Below are positions 8,824 through 18,099 of a stretch of DNA of 64,000 bases, piece by piece. The notes below the pieces were generated by a model, which did not search any database, was not told the origin of the DNA, and saw nothing but the letters and a program-made list of their open reading frames with translations. Origin of the DNA: an uncultured Paracoccaceae bacterium (GTDB lineage: Bacteria; Pseudomonadota; Alphaproteobacteria; Rhodobacterales; Rhodobacteraceae). The DNA lies in NCBI GenBank assembly GCA_947503965.1, contig CANNFU010000012.1, positions 1 to 64,000 of the forward strand, given 5' to 3'. Each line of letters starts with the position of its first letter. Within the stretch, counting starts at the first letter, position 1. Position numbers and translations under genes: made by a program.

Positions 8824-9422
8824 ATCGAATACCTGCAAATCAATTGATCTTTGAGAACGGTGATGACGACGACGCCGGCAAACGCCCAGAAGGCCGGACC
8901 GATGGTGACAGCCGCCATGCCGGCAACTTTGATCAGCGCGACCGTGACCCCGACAATAAAGATTTCCGCCATGCTCCACGGCCGTAGTCGCTCTGCCAGA
9001 CCAAAAGCCTTTCTTGCGCCCGAACGCAACGGCTTTTCACGCACCAAAGGGCCAAGCGCATAGATCAAGGCAACAAGCCGGATCAGTGGAATGACCACGA
9101 TAAAGAACGCAACGGCGACAGCCAGCGGAAACGCCAGACCGTCCTTGAAGGCCAAAATCGCGTCGATGACCGAGGTGGCGTTGTGCAATCCGCCCGCATC
9201 CAGCGTCAGGAACGGAAAACTGATGGCCGCGATCATCATGATGAAAGCGGTCAGCGCAAGGCTGAGAACACGCGCTATTGCAGCGGGCTGCGAAGTCATC
9301 AGAACGATCCCGCAGCGCTGACAATGGGCGCGGGCGTTCGGCGGCAGCGCACTGGCGTAATGCAACGTATCGCATTGTGGGCATGCAACCAGATCATCCA
9401 GTGGTGGCAAAGCGACTGACAC
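8793..9422 (-). CDS. pqiA: PqiA family integral membrane protein (first copy)
   Basis: First gene of the pqi operon, 209 residues. It begins with two CxxC pairs (VACPQCDTLH, HCQRCG) that suggest a small zinc ribbon on the cytoplasmic side, then four hydrophobic helices with the conserved PWSMAEIF motif before the last pair. The GTG at 9422 is chosen because AAAGGA lies six bases upstream. An ATG 15 codons earlier has no ribosome site and would add a non-homologous leader. Together with the second copy it supplies what a two-domain PqiA supplies elsewhere, probably delivering lipid to PqiB. Confidence 0.88.
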   Translation of the reverse strand: MSVALPPLDDLVACPQCDTLHYASALPPNARAHCQRCGIVLMTSQPAAIARVLSLALTAFIMMIAAISFPFLTLDAGGLHNATSVIDAILAFKDGLAFPLAVAVAFFIVVIPLIRLVALIYALGPLVREKPLRSGARKAFGLAERLRPWSMAEIFIVGVTVALIKVAGMAAVTIGPAFWAFAGVVVITVLKDQLICRYSIWEALDQSAA

Positions 9423-9548
9423 GCAATTTCCTTTCAGATTTCTGGGACATAGCCTGCACCCGGACACAACGTCTGGTACAGTGATATCGCGTCCGGCACG
9501 GATATGCTACGACCCGTCCCAGAACAATTCAATAAACAGAGAGCGTGC

Positions 9549-10235
9549 ATGCCAGATACAGTTTTTCCACCTCGCCCCACGCCGCTGGTTCCTGTGACCG
9601 GCGGCGATATGTTCCCCGTCGCCCGTATATTTTGCGTAGGCCGCAATTACGCTGCACATGCTGCGGAAATGGGTCATGCAGTCGATCGCGAGGCGCCGTT
9701 TTACTTTACCAAATCTGCCCATGCGGTGTTGTTGTCAGGCAACGACATGCCCTATCCGCCGCGCACGAACGATCTGCATCATGAGATGGAGCTGGTTGTT
9801 GCGATTGGGGCAGCGGCGCGTGGTGTTCAACAGGAGGACGCATTGAAGGTCGTCTTTGGCTATAGCTGCGGTGTCGACATGACCCGCCGCGACCTGCAAG
9901 CCGCCGCAAAGGACAAGCGCAGACCTTGGGATACGGGCAAAGATTTTGAAAATGCCGCTATTCTGGGGCCATTGACCCCGGCGGCGGATGTTGCGGATAT
10001 CACCGCAAGTACAATCGCCTTGACGGTCAATGGAGTCACCCGGCAGACTGCCAGCATTGCGGATATGGTCTGGTCCATCACGGAAATCATCGCGGATTTG
10101 TCCACGCTTTACACGCTTATGCCCGGCGATCTGATCATGACCGGCACACCGGCGGGGGTGGGGCCCGTGGTTGCGGGGGATGTGTTGCATGGTACGATCG
10201 ACGGGCTGATGCCCGTATCCACACGCATCGTTTAG
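9549..10235 (+). CDS. Fumarylacetoacetate hydrolase (FAH) family protein
   Basis: A 228-residue FAH-fold enzyme. Such proteins hydrolyse or decarboxylate C-C bonds in dicarbonyl acids (fumarylpyruvate, acylpyruvate, oxaloacetate and the like). Metal-binding acidic residues sit in HHEMELV and GYSCGVDMTRRDLQ, and the C-terminus has the conserved GDLIMTGTPAGVGPV. The KRRPWDTGKDFENAAILGP stretch is typical of the fumarylpyruvate/acylpyruvate hydrolase branch. The ATG at 9549 gives the usual family N-terminus. An ATG at 9504 would add 15 unrelated residues. It precedes a TRAP importer on the same strand, suggesting the imported acid or its ring-cleavage product is the substrate. Confidence 0.88.
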   Translation: MPDTVFPPRPTPLVPVTGGDMFPVARIFCVGRNYAAHAAEMGHAVDREAPFYFTKSAHAVLLSGNDMPYPPRTNDLHHEMELVVAIGAAARGVQQEDALKVVFGYSCGVDMTRRDLQAAAKDKRRPWDTGKDFENAAILGPLTPAADVADITASTIALTVNGVTRQTASIADMVWSITEIIADLSTLYTLMPGDLIMTGTPAGVGPVVAGDVLHGTIDGLMPVSTRIV

Positions 10236-10308
10236 AAGAAAGTGACTTGCACTGCCGATACGCGTTCGTCAAACAATCGGTCAGCTTACGTCTGTTGGAG
10301 GACATCCC

Positions 10309-11340
10309 ATGACCACGACCCGCCGCACCGTTTTGGGCCTTATGGCCGCTGCATGCATGACAACAAGCGCTGCCGCGCAAGAGGTGACCCTGCGCCTGCA
10401 TCAATTCCTACCGGCACAGGCCAACGTGCCGACCCACATTCTGGATGTCTGGGCGGATAAAGTCGAAGCCGACAGCGAAGGGCGAATCAAGATTGATCGG
10501 TTCCCATCCATGCAACTGGGCGGGACACCACCGCAATTGATCGATCAGGCCATTGATGGTGTGGCTGATATCGTCTGGACGGTTGCAGGTTACACGCCGG
10601 GCCGCTTTCCACAGCTTGAGGTGTTCGAGCTGCCCTTTATCTCAACCAGTGCCGAGGCAACATCGCGCGCCTATTGGGAACTGGCCGAAGAGCGGATGAT
10701 GGACACTGATTTCGCCGCGTTCAAACCGCTTGGCCTGTGGGTTCATGGCCCCGGCCTGATCCACTCCAGCAGGCCGATCACCGATGTGGCCGATCTGAAC
10801 GGTCTGAAACTGCGCGCGCCGACCCGCACCACAACAACCATGTTCACCGGGCTTGGTGCCACATCTGTTGGCATGCCGGTGCCCGCTGTGCCAGAGGCGC
10901 TGTCCAAAGGCGTGATCGATGGTGCCGTGATCCCGTGGGAGGTCGTGCCTGCACTGAAAGTGCATGAACTGGTCAGCAATCATACGGAATTCGGCAATGC
11001 ACATCTTTACACAACCGCCTTCATCTTTGCGATGAACAATGCGGCCTATGACAACCTGCCCGATGATCTGAAGGCTGTGATTGACGCCAATTCAGGCATT
11101 GAATTCTCGGCCTTTGCCGGGCGGACGATGGAAGAATACGACGCGCCCGGTCGGGCATTGGCGCTTGAGGCGGGTAACAATATCATCACGCTGACACCAG
11201 AGCAGGTGGATGCATGGCGTGCGGCCAGCCAGCCCACAATTGACAACTGGATTGCAGAGACTGACGCGGCAGGCAATGACGGAACCGGTCTTTATCAGGC
11301 CGCCACTGCCCTGATCGCCAAGCATAGCGGCGTGAACTAG
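10309..11340 (+). CDS. dctP: TRAP transporter periplasmic binding protein DctP
   Basis: A 343-residue extracytoplasmic receptor of a TRAP importer for organic acids. The N-terminus TTRRTVLGLM followed by a hydrophobic core and AAAQE resembles a twin-arginine signal peptide. The mature domain starts TLRLHQFLP and shows the DctP-family motif LNGLKLRAPTRTTTTMFTGLGA near residues 163-184, which carries the carboxylate-binding arginine (residue 170 region), and the PEALSKGVIDG segment. GGAGG upstream supports the start. It lies 73 bases after the FAH gene, with dctQ and dctM following. Confidence 0.94.
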   Translation: MTTTRRTVLGLMAAACMTTSAAAQEVTLRLHQFLPAQANVPTHILDVWADKVEADSEGRIKIDRFPSMQLGGTPPQLIDQAIDGVADIVWTVAGYTPGRFPQLEVFELPFISTSAEATSRAYWELAEERMMDTDFAAFKPLGLWVHGPGLIHSSRPITDVADLNGLKLRAPTRTTTTMFTGLGATSVGMPVPAVPEALSKGVIDGAVIPWEVVPALKVHELVSNHTEFGNAHLYTTAFIFAMNNAAYDNLPDDLKAVIDANSGIEFSAFAGRTMEEYDAPGRALALEAGNNIITLTPEQVDAWRAASQPTIDNWIAETDAAGNDGTGLYQAATALIAKHSGVN

Positions 11341-11362
11341 GTCAGGGCATAGGATACCTGTT

Positions 11363-11902
11363 TTGCTGCACAGCTTGATCCTTGGTCTGGCGCGATGGAT
11401 GGCGCTGTTGGGCGGTTTGGTGCTGTGTCTGCTGGTCGCGCTGGTGTGCATCAGCATCGTGGGCCGCGAGATCAACGGTATGGCGCATGGCGGATATCTT
11501 GGGGCTGCGGGTGACTGGCTGGTCGGACGCGGAGTTGGGCCGATCACTGGCGACTATGAATTGATCGAGGCGGGCATTGCCTTTGCGATCTTTGCGTTCC
11601 TGCCGCTGACACAATTGACCGGGTCGCATGCGACCGTCGATATCTTCACCAGCGGGTTAGGCCCCAGTGCCAACAACAAAATCGCAGGTTTCTGGAGCGT
11701 GGTGATGGCACTGATCATCATCCTGATCACATGGCGATTGTTTGTCGGCATGCAGGACAAGATGCGCTATGGCGAGACGACGTTCCTGATCCAGTTCCCC
11801 GTATGGTGGGCCTATGCCGCCAGCTTTGTCGCGGCGCTGACTGCCAGTATCGTCAGCGTCTATTGCGCCGCAATGCGTCTGACAGGTGCGCGCACCTTAT
11901 GA
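11363..11902 (+). CDS. dctQ: TRAP transporter small permease DctQ
   Basis: Small membrane subunit, 179 residues with four predicted helices. It has the usual FAIFAFLPLTQLTGSHATVDIF segment between helices 2 and 3. It starts at a TTG (11363), eight bases after AGGA. No ATG is suitably placed. Its stop overlaps the dctM start by four bases (ATGA), so the two permeases are translationally coupled. Confidence 0.9.
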   Translation: MLHSLILGLARWMALLGGLVLCLLVALVCISIVGREINGMAHGGYLGAAGDWLVGRGVGPITGDYELIEAGIAFAIFAFLPLTQLTGSHATVDIFTSGLGPSANNKIAGFWSVVMALIIILITWRLFVGMQDKMRYGETTFLIQFPVWWAYAASFVAALTASIVSVYCAAMRLTGARTL

Positions 11903-13209
11903 GCGATCTCGCCCTTGGCTATCTGTCCTTTCCGGTTCTGCTGCTGCTGATCTTTCTGCGGGCACCTATCGGGCTGGCGATGCTGTTATGCGGAATTGGC
12001 GGCCTTTGGCTGGCAACAGATGGAACCACCATTTTCATGGCCCGGCTGAAATCAGAGGTGTTTACAACCTTCTCAAGCTACAATCTGTCGATCATCCCGA
12101 TGTTCCTGCTGATGGGGCAATTCGCGACGCTTTCGGGCATGTCGCAGGCCCTGTTCAACGCGGCCCAGTCCTGGCTGGGACACCGCAAAGGGGGGATGGC
12201 TATGGCCGCAGTGGGGGCCTGTGCCGGGTTTGGTGCGATCTGCGGATCGTCACTGGCCACGGCTGCCACGATGAGCCGGGTCGCGCTGCCTGAATTGCGC
12301 AAATATGGCTATTCAGGTGGCTTTTCGACCGCCACATTGGCGGCAGGCGGCACGTTGGGCATTCTGATCCCGCCCTCAGTCATTCTTGTTATCTATGCCA
12401 TTCTGACCGAACAGAACATCGCCAAGCTCTTTGTCGCGGCTTTCATTCCCGGTCTGCTGGCCGCCCTTGGGTATATGCTGACGATTGCGGTCTATGTGCG
12501 CATCTACCCCGATCAGGCAGGCACGCATGCACGGCTGCCCTACGCCGAACGTTTTCGATCCCTGTTTGCGGTATGGCCTGTCCTGATCGTCTTCGCACTG
12601 GTCGTTGGCGGCATCTATAACGGCTGGTTCACCCCGACCGAAGGGGCCGCCGTTGGCGCAATGGGCACCGGGCTGATCGCGCTTTTCTCTGGTTCATTGA
12701 ACTGGGCCGTCTTCCGCGACAGTATCCTGCAAACGGCCACCGGCACCGGCATGATCTTTTTCATCGTGCTGGGGGCAGGGTTCTACAATGGCTTTCTGGC
12801 ACTTACCCAGGTCCCGCAAGAGCTGTCGGCTTGGGTCACCGACCAAGGGTTCAGCCCGTGGATGGTGATGATCCTGATTCTGGTCTTCTATCTGATCCTG
12901 GGTTGTTTGATGGACAGCCTGTCGATGATCCTGCTGACGATCCCGATTTTCTGGCCCGTGATCCAGACGCTGGATTTCGGTATGACGACAGAAGAGGTCG
13001 CGATCTGGTTCGGCATCCTTGTTCTGATCGTGGTCGAGGTCGGATTGATCACACCGCCCGTGGGCATGAACCTGTTTATCATCAACAGCATGGACAAAGA
13101 GACGCCGATGACGGCGACCTACAAGGCTGTCCTGTTCTTTGTCGGCTCTGACATCCTGCGGGTGATCATACTGTTGATGTTCCCGATCATCACGCTGGTG
13201 TTTATCTAG
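11899..13209 (+). CDS. dctM: TRAP transporter large permease DctM
   Basis: Large TRAP membrane subunit, 436 residues, about 12 helices. Signature segments are GACAGFGAICGSSLATAATM (residues about 110-130), TLAAGGTLGILIPPSVILV, and VEVGLITPPVGMNLF near the C-terminus. The start at 11899 forms an ATGA overlap with dctQ. The frame is open 56 codons further upstream, but that segment lies inside dctQ. The stop shares the four bases CTAG with the stop of convergent pgm. Confidence 0.95.
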   Translation: MSDLALGYLSFPVLLLLIFLRAPIGLAMLLCGIGGLWLATDGTTIFMARLKSEVFTTFSSYNLSIIPMFLLMGQFATLSGMSQALFNAAQSWLGHRKGGMAMAAVGACAGFGAICGSSLATAATMSRVALPELRKYGYSGGFSTATLAAGGTLGILIPPSVILVIYAILTEQNIAKLFVAAFIPGLLAALGYMLTIAVYVRIYPDQAGTHARLPYAERFRSLFAVWPVLIVFALVVGGIYNGWFTPTEGAAVGAMGTGLIALFSGSLNWAVFRDSILQTATGTGMIFFIVLGAGFYNGFLALTQVPQELSAWVTDQGFSPWMVMILILVFYLILGCLMDSLSMILLTIPIFWPVIQTLDFGMTTEEVAIWFGILVLIVVEVGLITPPVGMNLFIINSMDKETPMTATYKAVLFFVGSDILRVIILLMFPIITLVFI

Positions 13210-14837
13210 GTCCGCACATCGGGTGCATCGCGGCCCGTGCGTGCCCTGATCCCGGCAATTTCATCGGCAGCGGCAATGACCGCGGCAAGGGCGTCGTCTG
13301 CCTGCATGTGCAACCTGCTGGCATCAGTTTCCAACCGCTCAAGATAAACGCGCAATGTGGCCCCTTGCGTCCCCGTGCCTGACAAGCGGAATACCACGCG
13401 CGCACCACCATCGAACATGATGCGAATGCCCTGACCGGTTGTGGTGCTGTGATCGACTGGATCGGTATAGGCGAATTCATCGGCTTCCGTCACCTTGAGA
13501 CCCGCAAACGCACTGCCGGGCAAATCTGCCAGCTTCGCGGACAAGTCGGCCATCAAAGTCGATGCAACCTGACTATCGACGGCTTCATAGTCGTGGCGCG
13601 AATAATAGTTGCGGCCATAGGTCTGCCAATGGTCGGCCAGCAGATCGCCCACGGATTTCCCCGTCGCTGCTATGATGTTCAACCACATCAGGACCGCCCA
13701 TAAACCGTCCTTTTCACGCACATGATCCGACCCTGTCCCGGCGCTTTCTTCGCCGCACAGGTTGACCTTGCCTGCATCCAGAAGCGCGCCGAAGAATTTC
13801 CAGCCCGTTGGTGTTTCAAAACAATCGAGCCCCTTGGCTGCGGCAACACGGTCAACCGCGCCCGATGTGGGCATGGATCTGGCCACACCGGAGAGGCCAG
13901 CCTTATATCCCGGTGCCACATGCGCGTGGGCTGCGATCAGGGCAAGGCTATCGGATGGGGTCACATATGCGCCGCGCCCGACAATCATGTTGCGGTCGCC
14001 GTCGCCATCGCTGGCTGCACCAAAATCAGGTGCATCGGGACCTGTCATGATCCCCATCAATTCATGCGCCCAGATCGGGTTGGGGTCCGGGTGACCCCCG
14101 GCAAAATCGGGCGAGGGGGTGCCGTTCAGAACGGTCCCCTGCGCAGCACCCAGCCGCTCTTCCAGCAACCGGTGGGCATAGGGGCCGGTGACCGCATGCA
14201 TGGCGTCAAAGGCCATGCGAAAGCCGCTACGAAACAACCCGCTAATTGCATCGAAATCGAACAGAGTCTCCATCAGCGCGGCGTAATCATCGACCGGGTC
14301 AATGACACGCACGCGCATGTCGCCCAGCATGCTGTCCCCGATCTGCGTCAGATCAATGTCTTGCGCTTCAAGCATGCGGTAGTTGGCAATCGTCGAAGCC
14401 TGCTGATAGATCGCGTCTGTTACCTGCTCGGTCGCCGGGCCGCCATTGGCCATGTTGAATTTCAGGCCAAAATCTGCGTCGATCCCGCCGGGATTGTGGC
14501 TCGCGGACAGGACAAAGCCGCCATCGGTTTTGTTCAGCCGGATCAGATGAGAAGCAGCGGGCGTCGACAGAATACCATTTTGCCCGACAATCACCTCTGC
14601 CGCACCATTGGCGGCCGCCATGCGCAGGATCACCTGAATAGCGCGGTCATTAAAGTATCGGCCATCGCCGCCCACCACAAAACGCTTGCCGTGCGCACCG
14701 CCAATCGCATTCAGGATGGCCTGCACATAGTTTTCCAGAAAATGCGGGGCCATGAAGTCTCGCGTCTGACGGCGCAAGCCGGATGTGCCCGCCTTTTGAC
14801 CATCAATCGGTTGGGTGGGAACATCAAATGCGTCCAT
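13206..14837 (-). CDS. pgm: Phosphoglucomutase (alpha-D-glucose phosphate-specific)
   Basis: A 543-residue phosphohexomutase interconverting glucose 1-phosphate and glucose 6-phosphate via a phosphoserine. Visible are the GTSGLRRQT N-terminal substrate loop, the VLSASHNPGG catalytic serine loop, the DGDGDRN magnesium site, GEESAGTGSDHVREKDG for sugar binding and the RLSGTGTQGATLR phosphate loop. The ATG at 14837, with AAGG eight bases upstream, gives the standard length. The open frame continues 44 codons further but enters the kinase gene. It lies ten bases after the kinase stop in the same operon, for glycogen, sugar-nucleotide or glucose use. Confidence 0.96.
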   Translation of the reverse strand: MDAFDVPTQPIDGQKAGTSGLRRQTRDFMAPHFLENYVQAILNAIGGAHGKRFVVGGDGRYFNDRAIQVILRMAAANGAAEVIVGQNGILSTPAASHLIRLNKTDGGFVLSASHNPGGIDADFGLKFNMANGGPATEQVTDAIYQQASTIANYRMLEAQDIDLTQIGDSMLGDMRVRVIDPVDDYAALMETLFDFDAISGLFRSGFRMAFDAMHAVTGPYAHRLLEERLGAAQGTVLNGTPSPDFAGGHPDPNPIWAHELMGIMTGPDAPDFGAASDGDGDRNMIVGRGAYVTPSDSLALIAAHAHVAPGYKAGLSGVARSMPTSGAVDRVAAAKGLDCFETPTGWKFFGALLDAGKVNLCGEESAGTGSDHVREKDGLWAVLMWLNIIAATGKSVGDLLADHWQTYGRNYYSRHDYEAVDSQVASTLMADLSAKLADLPGSAFAGLKVTEADEFAYTDPVDHSTTTGQGIRIMFDGGARVVFRLSGTGTQGATLRVYLERLETDASRLHMQADDALAAVIAAADEIAGIRARTGRDAPDVRT

Positions 14838-14847
14838 ATCGAAAACC

Positions 14848-15501
14848 TTATGTTGAAATGGTTTGTGCAGGCGTCGGTTGCCCGTCAAAGACAAAATCAC
14901 ACGGCAAGGCGCGGTCAATGACCCGCTGTGCATTCGGAATATCGTTGCCTTCCGCCCGGCGGGTCGCAACCGCGCGCGAATAATTGAGGCTGAGCCAGCG
15001 ATGGATCAGTCGCGCACGCAGTTCGGGCATCGGTACATCCAGACGGGCCGTGACATCCCAAAGGCCTGCCAGTTCGGACCAGGGGGCCTCATCAAACATC
15101 AGGTAATTGCCTTCGACGATGATGACTTTCGCATCAACCGGAACAGCAACAGCCCCCGCGATGGCGAGGTCGCGCGTCCGGTCGAAAACGGGGGCAAACA
15201 CCTCTTGATCGGTTTTCAACGCCTTGATCAGGCGGATAAAGCCAGGCGCGTCGAATGTTTCAGGCGACCCTTTGCGCTGGGTCAGGCCGCGGGCCTCCAA
15301 TATCCCGTTATCCAGGTGAAAACCGTCCATCGGCACGACGATTGACTTGCGCCCCTGGGCGTTCAGGCGGCGGGCCAATTCTTCGGCCAGTGTGGATTTG
15401 CCACATCCCGGCGCACCAGTGATGGCAACCAGTTGACGTGTGTCGGGTTTCTCCAGCAGATGTTCTGCTAGTGTATTGATATGAAGCGCTAAACTGCCCA
15501 A
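14848..15501 (-). CDS. Nucleoside/pantothenate kinase-like P-loop kinase
   Basis: A 217-residue P-loop kinase of the uridine kinase/pantothenate kinase/phosphoribulokinase superfamily. The Walker A motif is GAPGCGKST. VVPMDGFHLDN is the hallmark substrate loop, VIIVEGNYLMF the Walker B-like strand, and RAEGNDIPNA a C-terminal motif found in this group, whose small-molecule substrate is often a sugar. The TTG at 15501, preceded by AGG, matches the family's short N-terminus. An ATG at 15642 would add 47 residues of unconserved sequence close to the divergent gene. Its pairing with pgm suggests a hexose-phosphorylating role, which is inference only. Confidence 0.8.
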   Translation of the reverse strand: MGSLALHINTLAEHLLEKPDTRQLVAITGAPGCGKSTLAEELARRLNAQGRKSIVVPMDGFHLDNGILEARGLTQRKGSPETFDAPGFIRLIKALKTDQEVFAPVFDRTRDLAIAGAVAVPVDAKVIIVEGNYLMFDEAPWSELAGLWDVTARLDVPMPELRARLIHRWLSLNYSRAVATRRAEGNDIPNAQRVIDRALPCDFVFDGQPTPAQTIST

Positions 15502-15698
15502 AGTATGACCTGCCAGTCGATCAGGATTATCCCTGTTATGCACAAACCTTAACGCGTGATCCAAGGGGAGGCGAACGATTTTTCTGCGCAATCCGGTTTC
15601 TTGCCGATCACTGTGGCGCGGATTGCTTGCAAAAGTGGCCATGACACACCGATTGCCCTAGGTTCAAACAGCATGGTGATCCCGGTGAAGGTACTTTG

Positions 15699-16565
15699 AT
15701 GGCGACGGTTCTGCATATTTGGCGCGTTCTTTCCGCGGTTTGGACATCCGCAGGTGAAAAACACCTGGGGCTGATCGCGGCAGGCGTGGCTTTTTTCGGG
15801 ATGTTTGGCATCTTTCCGGGCATAGCAGCGGTGATTGCAATATTCGGGCTTGTCGCCGACCCCGTTGTGATCAGCGAACAGCTTGTGCTGATGGAAGGGA
15901 TCATTCCGCCTGATGCTTACCGCCTGTTATCGTCGCAGATAAACCGTCTGGTGCTTGCGCCGCCCGAGGCGCTGGGCTGGGCAACAATCGTGTCAATCAC
16001 ACTAGCCCTTTGGTCGTGCCGCGCAGGCGTTGGGGCGTTGATTGGCGGGCTGAACGCAATTGCTGGCCAGCGCATGCGCAGTGGTATCTGGCAGATGGTT
16101 GTCGCCTTCCTGCTGACCATCGCATTGGTGTCATTGGCAATTGTCGCGCTGACCGTTGTGGTCATCCTGCCGATTGCGTTGGCATTCATCCCCGTTGCAA
16201 CCTCCACCGCATGGATATTGGAAGGCGTGCGCTGGCTTATCGCGCTGGGTGTCTTGATGATGGGGCTGAGCCTGCTGTACCGCTTTGGCCCCGCGCGGAT
16301 TGGCAGCCGGGGCCGCTGGATCACCGTTGGCGCATTTGTCGTCGTCATTCTATGGGTCGCCGCATCGGCGGGCCTGTCATACTACCTGACGAACTTTGCG
16401 AGTTATAACGAGGTTTACGGCTCTATCGGTGCGGTCATCGGCTTGCTTTTGTGGCTTTATGTCAGCGCTTATCTGATCCTGTTGGGGGCTGCACTCAATG
16501 TCGAAATACATGGCTACGACACCCCGCCATCGACCGAAGATACGTCTTTTATCCCCGAGACCTAG
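15699..16565 (+). CDS. YihY/BrkB family inner-membrane protein
   Basis: A 288-residue protein of the YihY/virulence-factor BrkB (formerly RNase BN-misassigned) family. It has about six membrane helices. Family motifs include AAGVAFFGMFGIFPGIAAV near residue 28, LWSCRAGVGALIGGLNAI, and YGSIGAVIGLLLWLYVSAYLILLGAALN near the C-terminus. The molecular function of the family is unsettled. GAAGG seven bases before the ATG at 15699 fixes the start. The stop shares CTAG with the kynU stop on the other strand. Confidence 0.88.
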   Translation: MATVLHIWRVLSAVWTSAGEKHLGLIAAGVAFFGMFGIFPGIAAVIAIFGLVADPVVISEQLVLMEGIIPPDAYRLLSSQINRLVLAPPEALGWATIVSITLALWSCRAGVGALIGGLNAIAGQRMRSGIWQMVVAFLLTIALVSLAIVALTVVVILPIALAFIPVATSTAWILEGVRWLIALGVLMMGLSLLYRFGPARIGSRGRWITVGAFVVVILWVAASAGLSYYLTNFASYNEVYGSIGAVIGLLLWLYVSAYLILLGAALNVEIHGYDTPPSTEDTSFIPET

Positions 16566-17755
16566 GTGACAGCCGATTTTGTCTGATAGGCAGGATCATC
16601 CCAAAGCTGGTTCTGCATCACATCCGCGATGACACGGATGGCTGCATCCACGTCCTCCGCATCAATGAAAAGTGGTGTAAACCCAAAGCGCATAATGTCC
16701 GGCGCACGAAAGTCGCCAATGACATTGCGGGCGATACAGGCCTGCATGGCGGCATAGCCATTTTCAAACCGGAATGAGACCTGACTGCCGCGCCTTTGCG
16801 GATCGCGTGGGCTGGCCAGTGTCAGCATTGGGCAGGCGGCTTCGACCCCCGCGATGAACCGCTCTGTCAACGCAATCGAGGCGCGACGCAACGCTGCCAT
16901 ATCCACCTCGTCCCAGATATCCAGCGCTGCATCCAACGCCGCCATTTGCAAAACGGGTGGCGTGCCGACGCGCATCCGCTCAATCCCGCTGCCGGGGCGA
17001 TAGTCCAGATCGAAGGCAAATGGGGCCTCGTGACCCAACCAGCCCGACAGGGCAGGCTGGCACTGATCCACGTGGCGCGGTGCGATATAGATGAACGCAG
17101 GCGCGCCGGGACCAGCATTGAGGTATTTGTAGGTACAGCCCACGGCGAAATCTGCAGCACAGCCTTGCACATCCACGGCCAAGGCACCTGCTGCATGGGC
17201 GAGATCCCAGACAGTCACAGCACCGGCGGCATGCGCGGCCTTGGTCAACGCGGCCATGTCATGCAAACGGCCCGTGCGATAATCCACTTGAGTCAGCATC
17301 AGAACCGCGATGTCATCATTGATGTGGTCCGCCACATCCTCTGGCGCCACCACGCGCAATTCATGCCCGTGCCCCAGCGATTTGATCAGCCCTTCGGCCA
17401 TGTAGATATCGGATGGGAAATTCCCGCTATCCGTCAGGATCACCTTGCGATCCGGTACCAGATCAATCGCTGCGGCCAGCGCCTGATACACCTTGATCGA
17501 CAGGGTATCGCCCAGCACAACGTGACCCGGTTCGGCCCCGATCAGCCGACCCACCCGGTCGCCCAAGGCGGTGGGTTGCACCATCCAACCGGCCTTGTTC
17601 CAGCCGGTGATCAGTTTTTCGCCCCATTCCTGTGTCACACAACGCGAAACCCTTGCCGCTGCGGCCTTGGGCAAGGGGCCCAGCGAGTTGCCATCAAGAT
17701 AGATCATCCCGTCCGGCAGATCGAACAGCGCCTTGGTTCTGGCAAAGTCGGTCAT
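16562..17755 (-). CDS. kynU: Kynureninase
   Basis: A 397-residue PLP-dependent hydrolase cleaving kynurenine to anthranilate and alanine in tryptophan catabolism. It begins with the family's IYLDGNSLGPLP motif. WDLAHAAGA carries the PLP-pyridine aspartate, and VGCTYKYLNAGPGAPAF the Schiff-base lysine. The C-terminal RFGFTPLFI segment is typical. The start overlaps the DUF1304 stop (ATGA). No tryptophan 2,3-dioxygenase or formamidase is visible nearby, so the rest of the pathway must lie elsewhere. Confidence 0.95.
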   Translation of the reverse strand: MTDFARTKALFDLPDGMIYLDGNSLGPLPKAAAARVSRCVTQEWGEKLITGWNKAGWMVQPTALGDRVGRLIGAEPGHVVLGDTLSIKVYQALAAAIDLVPDRKVILTDSGNFPSDIYMAEGLIKSLGHGHELRVVAPEDVADHINDDIAVLMLTQVDYRTGRLHDMAALTKAAHAAGAVTVWDLAHAAGALAVDVQGCAADFAVGCTYKYLNAGPGAPAFIYIAPRHVDQCQPALSGWLGHEAPFAFDLDYRPGSGIERMRVGTPPVLQMAALDAALDIWDEVDMAALRRASIALTERFIAGVEAACPMLTLASPRDPQRRGSQVSFRFENGYAAMQACIARNVIGDFRAPDIMRFGFTPLFIDAEDVDAAIRVIADVMQNQLWDDPAYQTKSAVT

Positions 17756-18099
17756 ATCCCCGCCCAGACGGCCAGCAAAGCCAACACGGCAGGACCCGTC
17801 TGTACAATGATTGCGGTGCGCACGCCGCTGAGCGTTCCGACCACACCTGCAACTGCAACGCAGGCCAGCAGAAACACAGTCATGCCCACATTCCCCGCCA
17901 GCAGTCCGACAATCAGGCCCACGGCGAGAAACCCGTTATAAAGGCCCTGGTTCAAGGCCATTGCCTTTGTCTCGGCTGCAAATTCGGGCGTTGTGCCGAA
18001 CACCCGGCGCGCACGCGGGGTTTCCCAAAGCAGCATTTCAAGGATCACGATATAGCCGTGAATGGCGACGACGAGCAGCGTCAGGATGGTGGCGATCAT
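17752..18099 (-). CDS. DUF1304 family membrane protein
   Basis: A 115-residue protein with four hydrophobic helices. The N-terminal HGYIVILEMLLW and the following FGTTPEF and ALNQGLYNGFLA segments are characteristic of the DUF1304 family, whose function is unknown. The start at 18099 forms an ATGA overlap with the upstream SDR stop, and its own stop overlaps the kynU start. It is therefore the middle gene of a tightly coupled SDR-DUF1304-kynU operon. Confidence 0.85.
   Translation of the reverse strand: MIATILTLLVVAIHGYIVILEMLLWETPRARRVFGTTPEFAAETKAMALNQGLYNGFLAVGLIVGLLAGNVGMTVFLLACVAVAGVVGTLSGVRTAIIVQTGPAVLALLAVWAGI

Noticed and set aside
13722..14921. A 399-codon open frame antisense to pgm, and a similar one at 16796-17941 antisense to kynU
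   Set aside because: Both lie opposite genes with unmistakable catalytic motifs and have the composition of complementary-strand shadows.
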